Below, one piece after another: positions 56,504 through 64,000 of a stretch of 64,000 bases of DNA; positions within the stretch are counted from its first letter, which is position 1; every line of letters begins with the position of its first letter. The position numbers and the translations under genes are program-made. The notes under the pieces were generated by a model, which worked only from the letters and a program-made list of their open reading frames with translations, did not search any database and was not told the origin of the DNA. The DNA is taken from contig NC_134137.1 in NCBI RefSeq assembly GCF_033958435.1, forward strand, positions 178,511,501 through 178,575,500, read 5' to 3'. The stretch is from Carettochelys insculpta. Taxonomy: Eukaryota; Chordata; Testudines; Carettochelyidae.

Positions 56504-56729
56504 GAGCCTTTTTTTGGGGAGTAAAGGCACTTCGAAGTAGCAAGGGCATTTTGAAGTGCCCGAGGTTACACAGCATCCCAGCATTTTGAAGTATGACACT
56601 TTGAAGTTATGGTGGGGGAGAATTAGCCTAATGAAGTGCTACATATGCATTGCGGCACTTCGTTAGGAATCTCCCATTAGCATGATTACCATGCTTCCTT
56701 CGAAGTTCAGGGCAAGTGTAGACATAGCC
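56504..56729. mobile_element. Harbinger-type MITE, right half
   Basis: It ends AAGTGTAGACATAGCC (reversed GGCTATGTCTACACTT). It has the GAAGTGCTACATATGCATTGCGGCACTTC internal hairpin and a CTTCGAAG interior. The left end is missing. Confidence 0.65.
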
Positions 56730-56857
56730 AATGAGAACCTTACTGCAGAAAAGTTGTATTATGGAATGGATTTTGTTTGTTTGTTTTTAATCTTGCCTTA
56801 AGTATCCATGTTTAAGGCCAAATTCTGACCTTACCTCCTAAGTGCCTTATTCACGGT

Positions 56858-57275
56858 TAGCTACATCTACACTAGCACCCCTCTTTCGAAAGGAGAATGC
56901 AGATGAAACAGATCAGGATATACTAATGAGACACTGCAATGAATATGCAGCACATCGTTAGCATAATGGTGGCTGTGGCACTTTGAAAGTGCCACTTTCG
57001 ATTGCGCGTATCTCATCTACACAGGGTCCTTTGCGAAAGAACCCCACAGACGTAGAAATCCCCTTATACCTATAACCAAATAAAAATAAGGGGATTTTGA
57101 CATCTGTGGGGCCCTTTCGAAAAGGACTCTGTGTAGATGAGCTGCACATGATCGAAAGAGGCACTTTTGAAGCGCCGTGGCTGCCATTATGATAATGAGG
57201 TGCTGCATATTCATTGCAGTGTATCATTAGCATATTTTGATGTGTCTCATTAGCATCCCCCCCTTCAAAAGGGGG
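56858..57275. mobile_element. Palindromic Harbinger-type MITE, nearly complete
   Basis: The left end AGCTACATCTACACTAGCAC is followed by CCCTCTTTCGAAAGGAGAAT; the right arm reversed is CCCCCTTTTGAAGGGGGGAT with the last bases lost. Inner arms CCCCTTATACC / AATAAGGGGATTT form the hairpin top. Confidence 0.65.
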
Positions 57276-57299
57276 ATGTGTTGTTTGTTGTGTCTTAAA

Positions 57300-58238
57300 T
57301 TTGTCTGGCCTTAACTGCAAACTCATGGCTACCCTTCTTCTTAAACTCTGGTACTCTGAGTGGAACATAAGTCATCTACAAGTTTTCTCCACTTCACTCT
57401 TTCTTGGGACAAAACTTCTAGCTGATTCCAGGAGTACTCCAGTTGTCCCTCAATCCCCGATCTTCTTCAAGTTGTCTGAGGTCTTCCTTTTTTGTGTTTT
57501 CCTTGTGAGTTCCATTTGAGAGCTTGATGTACTATGTTGGTTGATGTTTTTCTGAGTGTGACCTAGCCATCTGCACTTTCTCATCTTGATTTGAACGTCG
57601 GGTGGTTCTTGGCCTGCTCTGTTCCAAGGCTCCTCATTTGTGACAATGTCTTGCCATTTGATGCGAAGGATGTACTTCAGGCATCTGTTTGTGAGTGCCT
57701 GTAGCTTGTGATTTGAAGACTTTTTAGTATGTCAGGACTCACACCCATACAAGAACACACTCTTCACATTTGTGTTGAAGATCCCCAATTTTGATTTGCA
57801 GATAGAACTCCATATGGGAAGAAGAGTCTTGAATGCAGCTATTGATTTCCCTGTCCTGGCACTGACATCTTTGTCTGTTCCTCTGCCTCTGACCATAATT
57901 CTCCCCAAGTAGGTGAATTACTCCGCATCTTCCAGGTCATCCCCTCCCAGTGTGATTATGGTGTTGCTGGATTGGTTGATCCTCATTGTCTTGGTCTTTC
58001 CCTTGTTAATGCTCAGTCCAGTCACTGAGGCATCTTTGTCTAGTCTTGCAGCCTTTTCCTCCATGCTCTCATGCTGGTATGAAAGGAGGGAGACGTCGTC
58101 AGAAAAGTCAGTGTCCTCTAGCTGTTTGAGAAGTGTCCACTGAATGCCTCATTGATGGCCATCTCTTGTGCTGCTCATAATCCAGTCCACTGTGATCAAG
58201 AACAGGAAAGGTGACAATAGGCACCCTTGTTGCACTCT
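57300..58238 (-). pseudogene. RTE-like LINE, C-terminal RT half (3' part of the insertion)
   Basis: Minus strand from 58238: GVQQGCLLSPFLFLITVDWI, LEDTDFSDDVSLLSYQHESM (FSDD as catalytic pair), VTGLSINKGKTKTMRINQSS, FTYLGRIMVRGRGTDKDVSA, SKLGIFNTNVKSVFLYGCES, CLKYILRIKWQDIVTNEEPW and MRKCRWLGHTQKN. This is the C-terminal half of an RTE/Schistosoma-SR2-type RT with a tail that is typical of it. The motifs lie in several frames with stops. It joins head-to-head with the N-terminal half at 58238. Confidence 0.75.
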
Positions 58239-58935
58239 TAAGAAAGAAGAAACACGTTGAAGGGCTACTGAACCACCCTGTCCACATGGAACCTCTGGAG
58301 TTACCACCTGCAAATACACCTCTGCAAATTAACAGGAACAGACCTACAAAAGAAGAAATCAGAAAAGCCATTGCCCATCTCAAGATTAGAAAAGCACCTG
58401 GTCCAGACAACATCCTGGCAGAAGCAATCAAGACAGGTAGACATCAGTCAACATGATGTGTAATCTGTTTGGGAAAATTTGGGACACTGAGGAGATCCCA
58501 CAAGACTGGCAATAGGGCTACCTTATTAAGCTTCCAAAGGAAGGCAACCTGAAGGAATGCACGAACTGGAGGGGCATCACATTACCGTCTATTCCAGGAA
58601 CAGTGTTCAATAGGATTCTCTTGGAGAGAAAGACAACAGAAATTTATAGCTCAGGGAAGAACTTCATCTGGCTTCCAAAGTGAGAGATTTTGTACTGACC
58701 AAAGAGCAGCTCTCAGCGTGATCATAGAACAGTCACTTGAGGGGAAATCCCCACAGAACATAAACTTCATAGACTTAGAAAAAGCCTTTGACAGTGTTGA
58801 TAGAGATACTTTGTGGAAACTGCTGCAACATTGTGGCATCCCATCCAAAATTATTAACCTGATCCATTCAACGTACAAACCCTCAACTTGCCAAGCTGTT
58901 CTCAATGGTGTCTTGATAGAATCTTCAGCGTAGTA
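58239..58935 (+). pseudogene. RTE-like LINE, N-terminal RT half in inverted orientation
   Basis: Plus strand: RPTKEEIRKAIAHLKIRKAP, GPDNILAEAIK, CNLFGKIWDTEEIPQDWQ, stop, GYLIKLPKEGNLKECTNWRG, ITLPSIPGTVFNRILLERKT, then (58718-58933) QNINFIDLEKAFDSVDRDTL, WKLLQHCGIPSKIINLIHST and CQAVLNGVLIESSA. The last residues come just before the QGCLLSP motif that starts the minus-strand half, so the two halves make one RT cut at one place and one half flipped. The first catalytic Asp (IDLEKAFD) is present. Confidence 0.75.
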
Positions 58936-59713
58936 TCATTGCTACCCTGATATCCTTTAAAAAAGGCAGATGTCCATGTCTGTGTGACCTTGGTAATTGT
59001 AGTGGCAAGGTACTGAGGACCACCAACATCTGTTCACTTGCTCAGCATCTTGAAGGCTAAGCTCATTCCTGTTCAGCAAAGCACTCAAGCACATGCTTAC
59101 ATCACATTGGCCTCAAAGCACATGTTTAAGTACTTTGTTGAATAGGGATTTAACAGAGTGGGTGGGCTGAGGGGAGAAGAGAAGCACTTAAATATATGGT
59201 GAAGAGCTTTACTGATTTGGAACCACACTGAACATTTTTTGTTCAATTAACTTTTACATCTGAGTGGTCTCATGTATGTGGTAGTGATATGGCTATTATG
59301 TGATTTTAAACATTTAAATCAGAAACCCAAACCAAAGGGTAGCATATATTGTATGGATTTATGACATTCCCTGAATGATTTTGGCATAATAAACCAATGA
59401 ATGGATTACAAATAGGCTTCTAAACTGCTGGAATTTGCAGGATATGAATCAATTCCTGTTTTAATATTTGGTCACATCTTTCTCTAGCTAGTATGGCACA
59501 AGCTAACTAACATGCATAAAATGCTTCTGCTGTTATAGCAGTACTTGCATCTGTGTCTGAAGAACTATCCTAGCTTTTCTCAGAGCAAAAAACAAAATAT
59601 GAAAGATAAGAAGCTCTTTTCTCAACGTATTGTGGAGTATATTAGAGAATATATTTGCAGTGCAGACCTTTCTGTTATTTAGATCTGTTATCTGTATTGC
59701 ACTAGCACTCAAA
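58936..59713. other. Unassigned DNA
   Basis: No feature recognised. Confidence 0.4.
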
Positions 59714-60126
59714 AGTTATGTTTACACATCAGTGTTATTTTGAAAAAAATTCATTCTGGAATAGCTATTCTGAAATAATTTAGTTCAAAATAACACAACT
59801 ACACACAAGAGTGCGTTTCAAAATAGCACCCAGCTATTTCTAAATAGCACATCCAGACACATAGTACCTATTTCAAAATAGTGCCATTGGACACCATTAT
59901 GGTTTATTTGGAAATAGCGCTATTCTGTGTCTTAACAGTGCCTACTTGGAAATAGCTATTTTGAAATAGGCATTATTCTTCCTGCAATGAGGGTTATGAA
60001 ATTCAAAATAATACACCTACTATTTAAATTTATTTCAAAATAGCGTGTGCATAGTGTAGATGCTATCAAAGTTATTTCAAAATAACAGCTGTTATCTCGA
60101 AATAACTTTGCTATGTGGCCATAGCC
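59714..60126. mobile_element. MITE, complete family member (413 bp)
   Basis: Left GTTATGTTTACACATCAGTG, right (reversed) GGCTATGGCCACATAGCAAA; interior built from TTTCAAAATAGC / GCTATTTTGAAATA in both orientations. This is the best-preserved member of a family with fragments at 44443, 53346 and 53879. Confidence 0.65.
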
Positions 60127-60639
60127 AAAAGGTCCAATCAGGATCGGACTATCATGCTTCTCACAGAGAACCTCCAAGCTCAGACTCCTTGTCCCTCATA
60201 AGGTTTATTTTCTTGGGACCCATAACAGGACCCTTGAGCCGTGTCTACACTAGCTGGCTATTTCGAAGTAGCCGTGCCAACTTTGAAATAGCGCCCGCTG
60301 CATCTACACGTGGCGAGTGCTATTTCGAAGTTGAAATCGACGTAAGGCAGTGAGACGTCGAAGTTGCTATCCTCATCAGGAGATGGGAATAGCGCCATAC
60401 TTTGACATTGAATGTCGAAGTAGGGTACGTGTAGACGATCCACGTCCTGCAACATCGAAATAGCGGGGTCCTCCATGGCGGCCATCAGCTGAGGGGTTGA
60501 GAGACGCTCTCTCCAGCCCCTGAGCTCTATGGTCGCTGAGTGCAGCAGCCCCTTAAAGTTCCCCACCCCCTTATTTCCTGTGCAGGAAGCTGAGAGCTCG
60601 TGCAGGCAGCAGCGCAGCCACGTGCACAGCCTGCATGTC

Positions 60640-61972
60640 TCTCTGCAGCCCCAACCCACCATCCTGCACCCCATGGCAGCCAGCCAGCCCCCCAAGTGCC
60701 CACAGAGCACCCCCCCCAAGGGGACCCAGGGCTCCCAGCCTGCCAGCCAGAGGGGGAAGAGGCAGCAGGGCCCCTCCTGGATGGAGGCTGAGATCTGGGA
60801 CCTGCTGGGGCTCTGGGGTGAGGAGGAGGAGCTCCAGGTAATGGGGAGCAAGAGGCGGAACACGGATGCATTTGCTCAGCTGGCCGAGGGCCTGGCTGCC
60901 CAGGGTCACCCTGCCCACACTCCTGACCACGTCAGGAATAAGGTGAAGGAGCTGCAGCAGGGTTACACCTGGGCCCGGGACATGGCCAGCCGATCTGGGG
61001 CCGCCCCTGCCGCTTGCCCCTTTTACAGGGAGCTCAGGGAAATCCTGGGCCCCTGGTACACCTCCTTCCCCCCCGGCCACCCTTGACACATCGGCCGATG
61101 AGCCCCAGAAGGCCCTGGAGACGAAGTCCGCCCCGGAGGACAGCCCTGTACCCCAGGGGCCCCCCCAGGAGCCCACCCCTAGGACACCGGAGAAGGAGGA
61201 GGAGGAGGGGGCCTCCAGTGACGGGGGGGTCCAGATCGCCCTCCCCTCCTGCAGCTCCAGCAGGGCGTTCGCCCAATGGCTGTCCCCCGACCGTGGGAGC
61301 AGAGCGTCAGGTATGTACTCCCCTGGTGCACACCCCTGGGTTTAAGGGGCGGGGACAAGAGACATGACCAGGGCCCTCCACACACCCAGATGACCATGGC
61401 CCCGAGGACAGCAGTGGCATGTCCCTCAGAAGAGTCCATCAGCCCCTGCCCCCCAGCAGGACAGCGCCATGCCCCATCCCTGGTGATGGGGGGAGTGGAA
61501 CCTAGGGTCCCCCTGGGGGGGGGCTGGACACCCATCATCATCAGCAGCAACATCTCCGGGGGACAGGGTTGGGGAACCAGCAGCAGAGGGGTAGGGGGAC
61601 AAGGGCCACGGGTCAGGGCCCAGACTAACAGCTGTCTCCACTCTTCTTCCCCCCTCTGTTCTGCAGCTGCACCATCGGAGGGCCCGGAGAGCACCGGCGC
61701 GGTGTCTGTCATCCTGGAGAGCCCACCAGGGCCATCCCACCAGGCCAGCCTCTCGGCGGAGCACGAACCAGCCCCAGAACGAGCCCAACAGTGGCGGGGC
61801 CATCTGCGGGTGTCCACGGACCCTCAGCTGCTCGCCACCTTCCGGCGTCAGCTGGAGGTGTCCGAGCGGTGCCTGCAGGTGGAGGAGTGGCGGCTCCATC
61901 TCCAGGAGCGAGCGCTGGCCTGGCGCCAGGAGGCTTGAGGGGCCTTCATGTGCATGTTTGATGTCATCGCGT
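60640..61972 (+). pseudogene. MYB/SANT-like accessory protein of Harbinger element B
   Basis: The likely start is the ATG at 60673 (MAASQPPKCPQSTPPKGTQG). The MYB/SANT-like domain is fully open: GPSWMEAEIWDLLGLWGEEE, LQVMGSKRRNTDAFAQLAEG, HPAHTPDHVRNKVKELQQGY and CPFYRELREILGPWYTSFP, with the tryptophans and basic helix expected for DNA binding. One additional base near 61066 (compare element A) then shifts the frame to a stop at 61086. The intron is 61311-61666 (GTATGT..TTCTGCAG). Exon 2 has DPQLLATFRRQLEVSERCLQ (leucine-rich helix) and a TGA at 61936-61938 where element A has Trp. So two defects, both away from the DNA-binding domain. Confidence 0.75.
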
Positions 61973-62519
61973 AGCACTTGGCCCCCCCTGCCATTCTGCC
62001 CGCCGCTCCCCCTGCCGCTCCGCCTGCCGTCCCTCCACCATCGGCCGTCCTGGGGCCTGCCACTGAGGGGGACCATGGGCCTCTGGACACCACCCAGCTG
62101 TACCTGCCAGTTCGCCTGGCCCCCACACAGCCGCGACCAGGCCTCCGGCCGAGATGTGGGTCTTGCCCCCCAACACCAGGCGCAGGACAATAGGGGTGCA
62201 TGGCTGAGGATGATGACCATCAAGGCCCCCTCCTTTGGACTCATTCCCCCCATGTTGGTGTAAATAGTTTTTGTTCTACCCCTGTTTTGTAACTGCCCCC
62301 CCATGTACATAGTTCCCCCCTTATTCTTCTGTTTTCATATTATTAATAATACAAAGGGTTGCAGGGTTTTGTTTAAAAAATTCCTTTTTTTTATTGTACA
62401 GAAGTGTGGAGGTGGTGTGTGCTCTCGGGTTCTCTGTGGTGTGGGCGTGGGGGCAGGGAGTGTTGTGGAGGATGGGGGGGTGCAGTGGGTGGCTCACCCG
62501 CAGCTGGCCCTGCCAGCGT

Positions 62520-63898
62520 TCACACCGCAGCCTGGTCGAAATGGGCCCGCAGGGCCTCCCGGACCCGGGTCCCCACAGGGTCAACCTGGTGACTGGGGGC
62601 AGCGGGTGGCTGGACGTCATCCCTGCCAGCCTCCACAGCCCAGCCCTGGAAGAAGGCCTCTCCCTTGCTCTCCACCAGGTTGTGGAGTGCGCTGCACGTG
62701 CCCAAAACCTGGGGGATGTTGGTGAGGCCTGCATCCAGGCGGGTGAGGAGACACCTCCAGCGGCCTTTGAGGCGGCCGAAAGTGCGCTCGACCACCTGGC
62801 GTGCATGGTTCAAATGCGTGTTGAACCGCTCCTGGCTGGCTGACAGATGGCCCGTGTAAGGGTGCATGAGCCAGGGCCGGAGGGGGTACGCCGCGTCTGT
62901 GACGACGCAGAGGGGCATGGTGGTGTCCCCCACAGGGATCTCCTGCTGGGGGATGTAGGTCCCCACCTCCAGCCGGCGGCACAGGCCCGAATTTCTGAAC
63001 ACCCGGGCATCGTGGGTGCTGCCAGGCCAGCCAACATAAATGTCCAAGAGGCAGCCCCGGCTGTCCACCAAGGCCTGGAGGACCACGGAATGGTATCCCT
63101 TCCTATTGAGAAAGCGTCCTGCGTTGTGCTCCGGGGCATGGATGGGGATATGGGTCCCATCCAGAGCCCGAAAGCAATTTGGGAAGCCCAGGCTGGCAAA
63201 CCCTGCGATGGCAGCATCCGATTCCCGAAGCCGCACGAGCCTGTGGAGGAGCAGGGCATTGATTGCGCGGACGACCTGCAGTGGAAGGGCATGAGAGAGC
63301 ACCAGTGAGGGGTGTGCAGAGTCTGTCTCGCCCTCCCCCCAAGGCTCCTCCCCTCCCTCCCAGGGCTTCTCCCCCGGGCTCTCCTCCCTCCCCCTGGGTC
63401 CTCTTACCTCCATGAGGACAGCCCTGATGGTGGCCTTGCCCATGCCAAACTGCTGGCCCCTGGATTGGTAGCTGTCTGGAGTGGCCAGCTTCCAGACAGC
63501 GATGCCGACCCATTTCTCTGCAGTGAGGGCACGTCGCATGGGGGTGTCCTGGTGCCGTAAGGCGGGGGTGAGCCACTGGCAGAGCTCCAGGAATGTCTGC
63601 CTGCTCATTCTGAAGTTCCGGAGCCAGCAGTCATTGTCCCACTCGCCAAGCACCAGCCGCTCCCACCCATCCGTGCTCGTGTGGTATCTCCACAGCCGGC
63701 AGTGTGTGCGGCGGGGGGGGGGGCTGGGAGGGCAGCAAGGTCTGGGGCTGCTTCCTCATCCCCCAAGGACAGCTCATCTTCCTCAAATAAAAGATGGTCA
63801 GCTGCCTCCTGCATGGCACTGAGCAGGGCAACCACTGCTCCTCCAGGGGTGGGTGTGTGGGCCTCTGGCTGCTGCTGCTGCTGCTGCTGGGGGTCCAT
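62520..63898 (-). CDS. Harbinger transposase (HARBI1-like, DDE_Tnp_4) of element B, core intact
   Basis: The frame 63653-62520 is open for 377 codons. The N-terminal helices read FLELCQWLTPALRHQDTPMR and GIAVWKLATPDSYQSRGQQF. The core shows NCFRALDGTHIPIHAPEHNA (Asp), YVGWPGSTHDARVFRNSGLC (Asp) and QVVERTFGRLKGRWRCLLTR (Glu), and the C-terminus runs to EALRAHFDQAAV. The intron is 63276-63407 (GTAAGAG..CACTGCAG), 132 bases and without stop, so spliced and unspliced RNAs are both open. The natural start is probably the ATG at 63898 (MDPQQQQQQQPEAH); this leader meets the main frame only across a C11 run (63713-63723), where one base must be gained or lost. Partner of the MYB-like protein of the same element. 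Confidence 0.85.
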
Positions 63899-64000
63899 GC
63901 TGCTTCCACGGGGTGTGCGTGCCTGTGGCTCTGCACACCACGTGCTGTGCAGGCTGAGTGTGTCTGGGAGGGGCCCTTCAAGGGAGCGGCTTGCTGTTGC

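Larger units (their letters stand above)
60236..64000. mobile_element. PIF/Harbinger element B, right end beyond the window
   Basis: It starts GAGCCGTGTCTACACTAGCT, the same end type and orientation as element A, with a plus-strand MYB/SANT-like gene (60640-61972) and a minus-strand transposase (62520-63898). The leader of the transposase and the shared TGTCTGGGAGGGGCCCTTCA at 63961 are reached, so only about 0.2-0.3 kb and the right terminal repeat should be missing. Confidence 0.85.

Noticed and set aside
55745..58935. One single LINE from 55745 to 58935
   Set aside because: The fragment at 55745-56503 and the inverted pair both carry RT finger motifs (NNKSPG and RKAPGPD), and two MITEs lie between them, so they are two different copies.
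62520..63898. Domesticated HARBI1 host gene
   Set aside because: It lies within an element with terminal repeats, next to its MYB-like partner, in several local copies with decay; nothing suggests domestication.

Overview
The window looks like accessory, transposon-packed genomic DNA from a reptile, most probably a turtle (crocodilian second choice). The grounds are a full-length CR1 LINE whose 3' end has the archosaur/testudine CR1 sequence and an octamer tail, many short inverted-repeat elements with GGCTNNGTCTACAC ends (PIF/Harbinger MITEs of the Chompy type), Penelope-like, DIRS, Gmr1-type Gypsy, L1-Tx1 and L3/CR1 remnants together, and no bacterial gene structure. The species call rests on remembered repeat families, not on a search. 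I found no host protein-coding exon, tRNA, rRNA or CRISPR array.

Layout. 1-4640: a Harbinger MITE, a Penelope-like fragment between inverted arms, a DIRS reverse transcriptase scrap and an old L3/CR1 fragment. 4640-11425: mostly unassigned AT-rich DNA with a CA repeat, MITE pieces, a Penelope-derived hairpin and a small hAT end. 11426-14820: a run of palindromic MITEs, one nested in another, plus a Tigger-like element with TA target duplication. 14820-20985: old SINE-like and CR1/L3 remnants and an AT-rich stretch that may be a conserved non-coding element. 21109-35529: a Gmr1-like Gypsy retrotransposon with a SCAN domain in gag and the order gag-protease-integrase-RT-RNase H. Its 5' LTR is split by a 7.9 kb L1-Tx1 LINE (minus strand), and its RT is split directly after YLDD by a 711 bp Harbinger derivative with a TAG duplication. 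35530-39066: MITE, Tigger-like and Penelope pieces and an LTR-like direct repeat. 39067-43567: Harbinger element A (transposase plus MYB/SANT-like partner, converging) and a second 711 bp derivative. 44570-53345: an older Harbinger element C in the opposite orientation, interrupted by a full-length CR1 (48256-52934) with both ORFs open. 53345-54770: stacked MITEs. 55745-58935: non-LTR LINE fragments, one with a twin-priming-like inversion. 60236-64000: Harbinger element B, nearly complete, cut by the window edge.

How the parts relate. The coding capacity belongs to selfish elements. CR1 ORF1/ORF2 form one retrotransposition unit. The Harbinger transposase and its MYB-like partner form a two-gene DNA transposon, and the 711 bp copies keep both ends of such elements and so look like trans-mobilised derivatives. 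Insertion order can be read from the nesting: Gypsy before Tx1 and before the Harbinger derivative; Harbinger C before CR1. Most copies carry stops at likely CpG-decayed arginine or tryptophan codons; CR1 and the element B transposase are the best preserved.
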